From Streptomyces sp. NBC_00490 (lineage in GTDB: Bacteria; Actinomycetota; Actinomycetes; Streptomycetales; Streptomycetaceae), in contig NZ_CP107869.1 in the NCBI RefSeq assembly GCF_036013645.1, forward strand, positions 3,038,001 through 3,102,000: a DNA stretch of 64,000 bases. The letters run 5' to 3'. The position numbers and the translations under genes were made by a program. The notes beneath the pieces are model-generated. The model did not search any database, was not told where the DNA came from, and saw only the letters and a program-made list of their open reading frames with translations. Below, in pieces: positions 25,902-33,476 of the stretch (within the stretch, counting starts at the first letter, position 1; each line of letters begins with the position of its first letter).

Positions 25902-25914
25902 AACACCATTGTTG
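25901..25914. promoter_or_regulatory. SufR-type operator CAAC-N6-GTTG
   Basis: The sequence CAACACCATTGTTG has the form CAAC-N6-GTTG, the operator known for cyanobacterial SufR. It overlaps the sufR start codon and the bases immediately upstream, so a bound repressor would block transcription initiation. Confidence 0.7.
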
Positions 25915-25972
25915 CGTAATTCCTCAGAGGCGGGCAACCCGCATCCGCCCCATGGACGGTGCGGTGCATCAC

Positions 25973-25991
25973 TTAGGTAAAGCTAACCTGA
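25973..25991. promoter_or_regulatory. iron box (DmdR/IdeR-type)
   Basis: TTAGGTAAAGCTAACCTGA matches the 19-base iron-box consensus TTAGGTTAGGCTCACCTAA at 15 positions. It lies in the divergent gap, 72 bases before sufR and 71 bases before the acetyltransferase start, so it could serve either or both. Confidence 0.6.
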
Positions 25992-26061
25992 CCTGCGGAA
26001 ACGATCTTTGATCGATCAATCGGGTGGCATCGCCGGGCCACTTGCGGGACACTCCACAACC

Positions 26062-26874
26062 ATGCCCATACCCCCTCCGACCGGCCCTCTTGTCACCCGC
26101 GGCACAGTGGCCGCGCAGCTGCGCGAGCTGGGCGTCGAGGACGGCGAGGCCCTCCTCGTCCATTCCTCCCTGAAGTCGCTCGGCTGGGTCTGTGGCGGCC
26201 CTGTAGCCGTCGTCCAGGGACTTCTGGACGTTCTCGGCCCGGAGGGCACCCTGGTCGTCCCCACGCAGACCGGAGACCTCTCGGACCCCGCCCTGTGGGG
26301 AAACCCGCCGGTCCCCGAGGGGTGGTGGGACACGATCCGCGTCTCCATGCCGGCCTACGACCCCCAGGTCACGCCCTCGCGCGGCGTCGGCGTGCTCCCG
26401 GAGACCGTCCGCACCTGGCCGGGCGCCCTGCGCAGCGCGCACCCGCAGACGTCGTTCGCGGCGATCGGCCGCCGCGCCCGTCAGATCACCGACAAACACG
26501 CCACCGACTGCCGCCTCGGCGAGCACAGCCCCCTCGCCCGCCTCGAGGACCTGGACGCGCGCGTGCTCCTGCTCGGCGCCGGCTACGACACCTGTACGAG
26601 CTTCCATCTCGCCGAGTACCGCATCCCCTCGCCCCTGGTGAAGGTGGGCCGGCCGGGCCCGGCCGGCTGGGAGACGGTGACCGAGGTGTCGATCACCTCG
26701 GACCAGTTCGGCGAGCTCGGGCACGACTTCGAGCGGGACCGTCCCGTCGTCCGGGGAAAGGTGGGCGCGGCCGACGCGCGGCTGTTCCCGGTGGCCGACG
26801 CGGTGTCCTACGCCGAGCGGTGGCTGACGGCGCACCGCCCCCGTGAGGAGGAGATCCTGCACCCGCCCGTCTGA
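26062..26874 (+). CDS. aminoglycoside N(3)-acetyltransferase-like protein
   Basis: A 270-residue protein of the AAC(3) / antibiotic_NAT family. The conserved regions are LLVHSSLKSLGWVCGGPVAVVQGL, GTLVVPTQTGDLSDP, SRGVGVLPETVRTWPGALRS, HPQTSFAAIG and LLLGAGYDTCTSFHLAEY, where Cys and His form part of the acetyl-CoA and catalytic site. The enzyme acetylates the 3-amino group of aminoglycosides or a related thioester substrate. Many chromosomal copies act on other substrates, so resistance is unproven. A plausible alternative start at 26008 is unsupported by a ribosome binding site. It is divergent to the suf operon. Confidence 0.82.
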   Translation: MPIPPPTGPLVTRGTVAAQLRELGVEDGEALLVHSSLKSLGWVCGGPVAVVQGLLDVLGPEGTLVVPTQTGDLSDPALWGNPPVPEGWWDTIRVSMPAYDPQVTPSRGVGVLPETVRTWPGALRSAHPQTSFAAIGRRARQITDKHATDCRLGEHSPLARLEDLDARVLLLGAGYDTCTSFHLAEYRIPSPLVKVGRPGPAGWETVTEVSITSDQFGELGHDFERDRPVVRGKVGAADARLFPVADAVSYAERWLTAHRPREEEILHPPV

Positions 26875-26905
26875 GGCGCGCACCGCGTACCTAGACTCTT
26901 GAGCC

Positions 26906-27829
26906 ATGCGAAGCGAGCCCGTGGTCCAGGTCCAGGCCCTGGTGAAGCGGTACGGCACGAAGACCGCGGTGAACGGCCTCGACCTGGTGGCCACGCCGGG
27001 GGTGACCGCCGTACTCGGTCCCAACGGGGCAGGCAAGACGACCACGGTCGAGACCTGCGAGGGGTACCGCAGGCCGGACTCCGGCACGGTGCGCGTCCTG
27101 GGCCTCGACCCGGTCCGGCACTCCCGCGAGCTGCACACCCGGATCGGCGTGATGCTGCAGTCCGGTGGCGTGTACTCGGGTGCGCGGGCGGACGAGATGC
27201 TGCGCCATGTCGCCGCGCTGCACGCCCACCCGCTGGACGTGGACGCGCTCATCGAGCGCCTGGGACTGGGCAGTTGCGGCAGAACGACGTACCGCCGGCT
27301 GTCGGGCGGCCAGCAGCAGCGGCTCGCCCTCGCGATGGCCGTGGTCGGCCGCCCGGAGCTGGTGTTCCTGGACGAGCCGACCGCCGGGCTCGACCCCCAG
27401 GCCCGCCACGCGACCTGGGACCTGATCCGCGATCTGCGCACGGACGGTGTCTCCGTCGTCCTCACCACCCACTACATGGACGAGGCCGAACAGCTCGCCG
27501 ACGACGTCGCGATCATCGACGCGGGCAAGGTCATCGCACAGGGCTCCCCCGAGGAACTGTGCCGGGGCGGCGCCGAGAACACCCTCCGCTTCACCGGCCG
27601 CCCGGGCCTGGACGTGGGCTCGCTGCTGAAGGCCCTGCCCGCCGACTGCACGGCCGCGGAGCTGACGCCGGGCTCCTACCGGGTCGGCGGCAAGGTCGAC
27701 CCGCAGCTGCTGGCGACGGTGGCCTCGTGGTGCGCCCAGCACGGGGTGATGCCGGACAAGATCTCGGTCGAACGGCACACCCTGGAAGACGTCTTCCTGG
27801 AGCTCACGGGCAAGGAGCTGCGTTCATGA
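26906..27829 (+). CDS. ABC transporter ATP-binding protein (drug/antibiotic exporter type)
   Basis: A 307-residue ATPase with Walker A GPNGAGKTT (about 42-50), signature LSGGQQQRLALAMAVVGRPE and Walker B LVFLDEPTAGLDPQ, followed by the switch histidine in LTTHYMDEAEQ. The C-terminal 80 residues are the DrrA-like regulatory extension. The start sits eight bases after TAGACT and has no Shine-Dalgarno site, suggesting a leaderless transcript. It overlaps the permease by four bases. The pair precedes ctaA on the same strand, with the substrate unknown. Confidence 0.88.
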   Translation: MRSEPVVQVQALVKRYGTKTAVNGLDLVATPGVTAVLGPNGAGKTTTVETCEGYRRPDSGTVRVLGLDPVRHSRELHTRIGVMLQSGGVYSGARADEMLRHVAALHAHPLDVDALIERLGLGSCGRTTYRRLSGGQQQRLALAMAVVGRPELVFLDEPTAGLDPQARHATWDLIRDLRTDGVSVVLTTHYMDEAEQLADDVAIIDAGKVIAQGSPEELCRGGAENTLRFTGRPGLDVGSLLKALPADCTAAELTPGSYRVGGKVDPQLLATVASWCAQHGVMPDKISVERHTLEDVFLELTGKELRS

Positions 27830-28596
27830 CCACGACCGGCACGTACACCCCGAGGCCGGGCGCGGCTCCCCTGGGACGCATGATCGCGGCACAGGCGGCG
27901 CTCGAGACGAAGATGCTGCTGCGCAACGGCGAGCAGCTCCTGCTGACCGTCGTGATCCCCACCCTCCTGCTGGTCCTGTTCAGCTCGGTCGACATCGTCG
28001 ACACGGGCGCGGGCGAGGCGGTGGACTTCCTGACCCCCGGCATCCTCGCCCTCGCCGTCATGTCGACGGCCTTCACCGGCCAGGCGATCGCGACGGGCTT
28101 CGAGCGCCGCTACGGCGTCCTGAAGCGACTGGCCGCCTCCCCGCTCCCGCGCTGGGGCCTGATGACGGCCAAAACGGCGTCGGTCCTGGTCACGGAGATC
28201 CTCCAGATCGTCCTGCTGACGGTGATCGCCTTCGCCCTGGGCTGGGAGCCGCACGGCAACCCCGTGGCCGTCCTGCTCCTCCTGGTCCTGGGCACCGCCG
28301 CCTTCTCCGGCCTGGGCCTGCTGATGGCGGGCACCCTGAAGGCGGAGGCCACCCTGGCCGCCGCGAACCTCGTCTTCCTGCTGCTGCTCGTCGGCGGCGG
28401 CGTCATCGTGCCCATGGACAAGTTCCCCTCCGGCGCACAGGACGTACTCGCGCTGCTTCCGATCAACGCCCTGTCGGACGGACTGCGAGACGTGCTCCAG
28501 CACGGGGCCGGTATGCCGTGGGGCGACCTGGGGATCCTCGCGGTGTGGGCGGTCGTGGGGCTGGCCGCGGCGGGCAGGTTCTTCCGTTGGGAGTAG
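27826..28596 (+). CDS. ABC-2 type transporter permease
   Basis: A 256-residue membrane protein of the ABC-2 family with six membrane segments. It begins with a hydrophilic stretch, then shows TVVIPTLLLVLFSSVDIVD and GILALAVMSTAFTGQAIATGFERRYGVLKRLAASPLPRW, the latter containing the family's cytoplasmic loop. It should form the channel for the ATPase encoded upstream. The ATG overlaps that gene's stop by four bases. Its stop codon lies four bases before an in-frame GTG for ctaA. Confidence 0.87.
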   Translation: MTTTGTYTPRPGAAPLGRMIAAQAALETKMLLRNGEQLLLTVVIPTLLLVLFSSVDIVDTGAGEAVDFLTPGILALAVMSTAFTGQAIATGFERRYGVLKRLAASPLPRWGLMTAKTASVLVTEILQIVLLTVIAFALGWEPHGNPVAVLLLLVLGTAAFSGLGLLMAGTLKAEATLAAANLVFLLLLVGGGVIVPMDKFPSGAQDVLALLPINALSDGLRDVLQHGAGMPWGDLGILAVWAVVGLAAAGRFFRWE

Positions 28597-28638
28597 GCCC
28601 GTGCCGGACCCTCGTGAAAGCGTGCACAAGCGGCGGCC

Positions 28639-28644
28639 TACGAT
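28639..28644 (+). promoter_or_regulatory. -10 hexamer of a likely leaderless ctaA transcript
   Basis: TACGAT is followed by exactly seven bases and then the GTG at 28652, the spacing expected for a transcript that starts on its start codon. No -35 element of clear quality is visible. Confidence 0.4.
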
Positions 28645-28651
28645 GGGACAC

Positions 28652-29656
28652 GTGCCGAACCTGACCCCCGCCGACGCCGCAGCCGCCGTGCGCAACCCGC
28701 TCGCCTTCATCGCCGCACGCTGGACCCCGGACCCCCGGACGGTACAGCGGGCGGCTCTCGCCGCTCTCGTCATGTCGGTGGTCATCGTGGTCACCGGCGG
28801 CGCGGTGCGGCTCACCGGCTCGGGCCTCGGCTGCCCGACCTGGCCCAAGTGCACCGACGACTCGCTGACCACCACGAGCGCCATGGGCGTGCACGGTGTG
28901 ATCGAGTTCGGCAACCGCATGCTGACGTACGTGCTGTGCGCCGCGGTCGGCTGGGCGATCATCGCCGCGCGCTCCGAGAAGCCCTGCCGGCGCGGCCTCA
29001 CCCGGCTGGGCTGGGCGCAGTTCTGGGTCGTGATGGGCAACGCGATCCTCGGCGGCATCGTGGTGCTGGTCGGCCTCAACCCGTACACGGTCGCCGCGCA
29101 CTTCCTGCTGTCGACGGCGCTGATCGCGGTGGCCACGGTGATGTGGCAGCGCACCCGGGAGGGCGACGGGCCGGCGCGTCCGCTGGTCGGCACGTCGGTG
29201 CGGCAGCTGGTGTGGTTCCTGGTCGCCGCGTCCGTGCTGCTGATCGCGGTGGGCACGGTGGTGACCGGGTCGGGACCGCACGCGGGCGACTCCAGCGAGG
29301 TCGAGCGGATGCCGCTGGACTGGGAGACGGTCAGCAAGCTGCACGCCGTCCTCGCCTGGATCGTGGTGACGCTGACGTTCGCCCTGTGGTTCGTCCTCAA
29401 GGCGGTCGACGCGCCGAAGGGCCCCCTGCACCGCACCCGTGACCTCTTCCTGGTCCTGCTCGCACAGGGCGTCATCGGCTACGTCCAGTACTTCACCGAT
29501 CTGCCCGAGATCCTGGTCGGCCTGCACATGTTCGGCTCGTGCCTGGTCTGGATCGCGGTCCTGCGGGTGCTGCTGGCGCTGCGGGAGCGGCCCGAGACGG
29601 ACACCGAGGTGCCGCTCCCGGCGCAGGCCACGTCATCGCTCTCCGCCGGGATCTGA
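28652..29656 (+). CDS. ctaA: heme A synthase (CtaA/COX15 type)
   Basis: A 334-residue membrane enzyme that oxidises heme O to heme A for cytochrome c oxidase. The motifs are VTGGAVRLTGSGLGCPTWPKC (first membrane segment and the Cys-containing loop), HGVIEFGNRML with a heme-ligand histidine, and HAGDSSEVERMP. Eight hydrophobic segments can be counted. The start is uncertain: GTG 28652 fits a leaderless transcript, while GTG 28601 has GGGAG seven bases upstream and would add 17 residues. The partner ctaB lies 2.5 kb away on the other strand. Confidence 0.87.
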   Translation: MPNLTPADAAAAVRNPLAFIAARWTPDPRTVQRAALAALVMSVVIVVTGGAVRLTGSGLGCPTWPKCTDDSLTTTSAMGVHGVIEFGNRMLTYVLCAAVGWAIIAARSEKPCRRGLTRLGWAQFWVVMGNAILGGIVVLVGLNPYTVAAHFLLSTALIAVATVMWQRTREGDGPARPLVGTSVRQLVWFLVAASVLLIAVGTVVTGSGPHAGDSSEVERMPLDWETVSKLHAVLAWIVVTLTFALWFVLKAVDAPKGPLHRTRDLFLVLLAQGVIGYVQYFTDLPEILVGLHMFGSCLVWIAVLRVLLALRERPETDTEVPLPAQATSSLSAGI

Positions 29657-29686
29657 CCCTCCGTCCCGTAACACCGCGAGCGGCCG

Positions 29687-30424
29687 TCAGGCGTACGCCG
29701 CCACGAGCCGTTCGATCGCCGGCCCCAGGTATCCCCGGGTCAGTTCACCCCTGCGCGCCGTCCACTCCTCGGTGGGCGGCGCGGGATTCTCGTACCGCCG
29801 CCGCCTGATGTCCTCCACCACCTCGGCCGGCGCCCCCAGCTCCGGCAGCAGCTCCAGCGCCTCCCGCTTGGTGATGAGCCGTCCGTCGCGCAGGGTGGCG
29901 GTCGCGCGGGCGAAGGTCGTCAGGCCGACGTCGACCCAGGGGGCCTGCCGCCAGCGGTCCGCCTTCTCCAGCTTGGGCCGCCAGAAGTCGCGCTGGTCGC
30001 GGACGACGAACTCGGCGAGTTCGAGGTCCGGCACCGGCGGCAGCAGTCCGGCCGGGGCCTTCCCGTGCAGCACCCGCCCGAACGTGTGCAGTTCGCGCCG
30101 GGTCACCGGCGTCACGGGCCGCTTGAACAGCTGCTCGTGCGCCCAGGTCAGGTGCGGCCAGGCGGAGTTCTCCACGGCGTCCGGTGTCAGATACGTGCAG
30201 TGCAGATGCGGGGCGAGCGGTTCGTGCCGCAGCCGGGCGTGCGCCTTCGCCAGCCGCCAGGTCGTGCGGGGCGAGATCGGACGGTCCAGTACGGCGATCA
30301 GGTCCAGGTCGCTGCGGCCCTCCTGGTAGTCGCCGCCGGCGAGGGAGCCGTGGGCCCAGACGGCGAGCGGCGCGAGCGGTTCGAGGCCGGTGAGGAAGCG
30401 GTCGAGTAACGCGTCGGTCTGCAT
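29687..30424 (-). CDS. nucleotidyltransferase-fold protein (KNTase/AadA-like)
   Basis: A 245-residue protein. The core motif AVWAHGSLAGGDYQEGRSDLDLIAVLD (residues 22-48) is the GSxxxG / DxD nucleotidyltransferase signature. The C-terminal part is an alpha-helical domain like that of aminoglycoside adenylyltransferases (DUF4111). The reaction would transfer a nucleotide to a small molecule; the substrate is unknown. GGAGG lies only one base before the ATG, so the start may be leaderless or slightly wrong. It is convergent to ctaA with a 30-base gap and no obvious terminator. Confidence 0.7.
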   Translation of the reverse strand: MQTDALLDRFLTGLEPLAPLAVWAHGSLAGGDYQEGRSDLDLIAVLDRPISPRTTWRLAKAHARLRHEPLAPHLHCTYLTPDAVENSAWPHLTWAHEQLFKRPVTPVTRRELHTFGRVLHGKAPAGLLPPVPDLELAEFVVRDQRDFWRPKLEKADRWRQAPWVDVGLTTFARATATLRDGRLITKREALELLPELGAPAEVVEDIRRRRYENPAPPTEEWTARRGELTRGYLGPAIERLVAAYA

Positions 30425-30509
30425 GCCTCCATCCTGTACAGCCCGCCCGGTCCCGTACACCCTCCCCGCACCCCGTCCGGGCGCACCCGGACCGGCGCCC
30501 GCCCCCGGC

Positions 30510-31616
30510 TCACTCCAGTCCGTACACCCGGCGCGCGTTCCCCGCCGCGATCAGGCCCGCGACCCGCTGCGCGTCCGCCAGCGACCACGCCCCCTCGGCG
30601 ACCCAGTTGCCCAGCACCCGGGCCAGCGCCTCGCGGAACAGCCGCGCGCCGACGACGTGCAGTTCGGGCAGGCCCTGGGCACCGCTGGAGAAGAGGATCT
30701 TGCCGAAGGGGGCGAGTTCGAGGATCTCCGCCAGGACCGTCGCCGCACGGGCGCCCGTACGCACCAGAGCGGCGCCCGAGTCGGCGTACACATGCGGGAA
30801 GACACCGGCGAGATGGGCGGCGTGCCGGTGGTACGGGTAGCCGTGCAGCAGGATCAGATCGGTGCCGAGCCCCGCGGTGGCGCGGACGAAGTCCGTGAGC
30901 AGGACCGGGTCCGTACGGTCGATCCGCAGCCCCGGCTCACCGAGCCCGGCGTGCAGCTGGAGCGGCAGCCCCGAGGCGACCGCGATCCACAGCAGGTGCC
31001 GCAGCAGCACCGGATCGGACAGCTCGCCGCCCACCCTGCGGCCCGCCAGCCAGCGGCCGGCCGCGCCCCGCACCTCCCCCGGCCCCGGCGGCTCGGGCGC
31101 CAGCGCCAGTCCGTGCCGTACCCCCGCCACCGAGGTGAAGGCGACCGCGTCGACCGCCGCCCCGTGCACCGACTCGGCGAGGTTGGCGAGGAACGACTCG
31201 ACCGTGCCGGAGGTGTCGGCGACCTGTTCGGCGAGGAGTTCGAGCCGCACGATCTCGCGGGCCTCGGCGGCCGACGCCGTGGCCATCTCGTCGGCGCCGG
31301 TCAGATCGCCGGGCAGGCCCGTGTCGACGAGGTATGTCGTGATGCCGCTGCCCCGCAGCAGTCTGCGGCCCGCCTCCAGTACGCCGAGTTCACGGCGCCG
31401 GGCGAGATAGCGGGCGGGCGGGCAGTGCGGTTCCAGACCGAGGAGCGGGGGGCACAGGCGCCGTACGGCGAAACCGGTCTGGGTGTCGAAGAGGGTCGTA
31501 CCGGGGGCGGGCGGCCCCTCGGTACGGGCCAGCTGGGCCTCGAAGGTGCCGAGGCCCAGCTCTGTTCTCAGTACGCCGTGGCAGTACTGGTCCACGAGGG
31601 ACGGCGTTTCGATCAT
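30510..31616 (-). CDS. amidohydrolase family protein (FluG N-terminal-like)
   Basis: A 368-residue TIM-barrel amidohydrolase. It begins LVDQYCHGVLR, where CxH stands in for the usual HxH metal motif. Further in, QLHAGLGEPGL, LLHGYPYHR and VYADSGA give the His and Asp residues expected for metal binding and catalysis. The similarity is to the stand-alone amidohydrolases related to the FluG front domain (decarboxylase or hydrolase types). The substrate is unknown. It starts 84 bases from the nucleotidyltransferase gene and is unrelated to the neighbours by function. Confidence 0.72.
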   Translation of the reverse strand: MIETPSLVDQYCHGVLRTELGLGTFEAQLARTEGPPAPGTTLFDTQTGFAVRRLCPPLLGLEPHCPPARYLARRRELGVLEAGRRLLRGSGITTYLVDTGLPGDLTGADEMATASAAEAREIVRLELLAEQVADTSGTVESFLANLAESVHGAAVDAVAFTSVAGVRHGLALAPEPPGPGEVRGAAGRWLAGRRVGGELSDPVLLRHLLWIAVASGLPLQLHAGLGEPGLRIDRTDPVLLTDFVRATAGLGTDLILLHGYPYHRHAAHLAGVFPHVYADSGAALVRTGARAATVLAEILELAPFGKILFSSGAQGLPELHVVGARLFREALARVLGNWVAEGAWSLADAQRVAGLIAAGNARRVYGLE

Positions 31617-31715
31617 CCGGGCTCCCGTGCTGGACCGTGTCCTTGCTACGGGGCCTAACGGGTGAACGGGGTGTCAGGTGTTGCTGTCGCGCACCCGGTG
31701 TGAAAGCCGTGCGCG

Positions 31716-32045
31716 TCAGCCGTTCTTCGGGCCGCCCAGCTGGATGCCCGCCATGCGGGTCCACTCGTACGGTCCCGTGCGCACCTTCGCGGCGAACTCG
31801 CCGTCGAAGTCCTCGTGGACGGTGATGCCGGCCTTTTCGACCGCCTTCTGCGCGATCTCGACGCTCGGGGCCACCAGGTTGCCCCAGTCGCCGTCCTCGC
31901 CGACGAGGGCGATCCGTGCGCCGAGGTCGCCCAGGTAGGCCACCTGGCCCTCGGCGCCGCCGTGTGCCTTGGAGAAGGCGCTGATCTGCTTGGCCAGCCG
32001 GGTCGCTCGGCGCTCGGCCTGGGCCGCCTGCTTGGTGTCTGCCAT
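31716..32045 (-). CDS. conserved actinobacterial hypothetical protein
   Basis: A 109-residue protein with no signal peptide or membrane segment. The N-terminal 35 residues are basic and helical (QAAQAERRATRLAKQISAFSKAHGG), then short hydrophobic strands alternate with acidic stretches (VAYLGDLGARIALVGEDGDWGNLVAPS). The final EWTRMAGIQLGGPKNG is glycine rich. I do not recognise a function. ATG 32045 is chosen because TAGCAT lies seven bases upstream, consistent with a leaderless mRNA; a longer frame has no ribosome binding site. Confidence 0.65.
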   Translation of the reverse strand: MADTKQAAQAERRATRLAKQISAFSKAHGGAEGQVAYLGDLGARIALVGEDGDWGNLVAPSVEIAQKAVEKAGITVHEDFDGEFAAKVRTGPYEWTRMAGIQLGGPKNG

Positions 32046-32052
32046 GACCAGG

Positions 32053-32058
32053 ATGCTA
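32053..32058 (-). promoter_or_regulatory. -10 hexamer of a likely leaderless transcript
   Basis: On the minus strand TAGCAT stands seven bases before the ATG at 32045. No clear -35 element was identified. Confidence 0.35.
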
Positions 32059-32145
32059 CCGACGGGTAGCCGGTACGGCGACTGCCGGGTCACGTGGTGT
32101 TGACCACGCGCCGGTCGCGCGGTTCCCCGCGTCCCGCACGGGGGC

Positions 32146-33093
32146 TCAGCGCAGGAAGGGGTCGATCGCGACCGCGAGGAACAGGATCGACACGTACGTG
32201 ATCGACCAGTGGAACAGGCGCATCTCCTTGAGCTTGCCGCCCGTCACCTCGGCCTTGGCCCGGTTCTGCAGTCCGTGCGCCTCCCACAGCCAGAACCCGC
32301 CGGCCAGCAGCGCCACCAGCGTGTAGAACCAGCCCGTGTAGCCGAGCGGGGTCAGCAGCAGCGAGACGGCGACCATGACCCAGCTGTAGATCACGATCTG
32401 CTTGGCGACCACCTTGTTGGAGGCGACCACCGGCAGCATGGGCACGCCCACGCGCGCGTAGTCCTCCTTCACCTTCATGGACAGCGGCCAGTAGTGCGGC
32501 GGCGTCCAGAAGAACATGACGAGGAAGAGGATGACCGGCGCCCACGACAGGGAGTTCGTGACGGACGACCAGCCGATCAGCACCGGGAGGCAGCCGGCGA
32601 TGCCGCCCCACACGATGTTCTGCGACGTGCGCCGCTTGAGGATCATCGTGTAGACGACGACGTAGAAGAGGAGCGCCCCCAGCGACAGCCAGGCGGAGAG
32701 CCAGTTGACGGCCAGGCCGAACAGGAGCGTGGAGACGATCGCGAGGGTGATGCCGAAGGCGAGGCACTCGCGCGGCGACACCATGCCGGTGACCAGCGGT
32801 CTCTGCGAGGTGCGGTCCATGAGCGCGTCGATGTCGCGGTCGATGTACATGTTCAGCGCGTTGGCGCCGCCCGCGGACAGGTAGCCGCCGAGGCAGGTGA
32901 GGAGCACCAGCGTCAGGTCGGGCACCCCCTGCTCGGCGAGGAACATCACGGGGACCGTGGTGATCAGGAGCAGTTCGATGATCCGGGGCTTGGTCAGCGC
33001 CACGAATGCCTTGACACGGGCCCCGAACGGCCGGTGACCCGAGCTCTTGCTCTCCCCCAGCACCCCGGCTGGACGGGATTCGACGGCCGTCAC
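32146..33093 (-). CDS. ctaB: protoheme IX farnesyltransferase (CtaB/COX10)
   Basis: A 315-residue membrane enzyme that adds a farnesyl chain to heme B to make heme O, the substrate of CtaA. It is a UbiA-type prenyltransferase: the two Asp-rich motifs are [15 protein letters not shown] (NxxxD) and, near residue 210, a second region around [15 protein letters not shown]. About nine membrane segments are seen. The GTG at 33093 has AGGGG five bases upstream. It is divergent from the transketolase gene. Confidence 0.93.
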   Translation of the reverse strand: MTAVESRPAGVLGESKSSGHRPFGARVKAFVALTKPRIIELLLITTVPVMFLAEQGVPDLTLVLLTCLGGYLSAGGANALNMYIDRDIDALMDRTSQRPLVTGMVSPRECLAFGITLAIVSTLLFGLAVNWLSAWLSLGALLFYVVVYTMILKRRTSQNIVWGGIAGCLPVLIGWSSVTNSLSWAPVILFLVMFFWTPPHYWPLSMKVKEDYARVGVPMLPVVASNKVVAKQIVIYSWVMVAVSLLLTPLGYTGWFYTLVALLAGGFWLWEAHGLQNRAKAEVTGGKLKEMRLFHWSITYVSILFLAVAIDPFLR

Positions 33094-33476
33094 GCACACC
33101 CCTACAGAGACATCCCAGCAAACCCCTCCCGTGTGAAGTCCCGGTAAAGGCTCGCGCGTACCACGCCACTGTAGACGTTGCCCATACCCCGACATTCGCG
33201 GGGGTGGGGTCGTGTTGGTCAGCACCCCCGTAAGAGGGGACCAGCACCCCCGGACGAGCTGTTCGACACTCGGTTGAGCACTCGAACGAGCGCGTCCGTA
33301 TTCAGTTGCCGAATGGCGAATCGGCCCAGTCAGGAGGCGGATCGTCATGACTCCCGGCAGTCTGGAATGACGCGAAAAAACGCACGTACTTACGGGGGTA
33401 GGCTCGACAACGGCCGGGGCGCCCCGTGCACCGGCATTCGACATGCGTGACATGTGGAGAGGAGCCCTGACCCAGG
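33094..33476. other. 383-base divergent gap between ctaB and tkt
   Basis: No gene is seen. The stretch holds an 11-base direct repeat, CAGCACCCCCG, at 33220-33230 and 33242-33252 (22-base period), with a partial complement (GGGGGTG) near 33199. Closer to tkt, TAGGCT at about 33401 could be a -10. The repeat could be a regulator site, but no family match is claimed. Confidence 0.35.
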
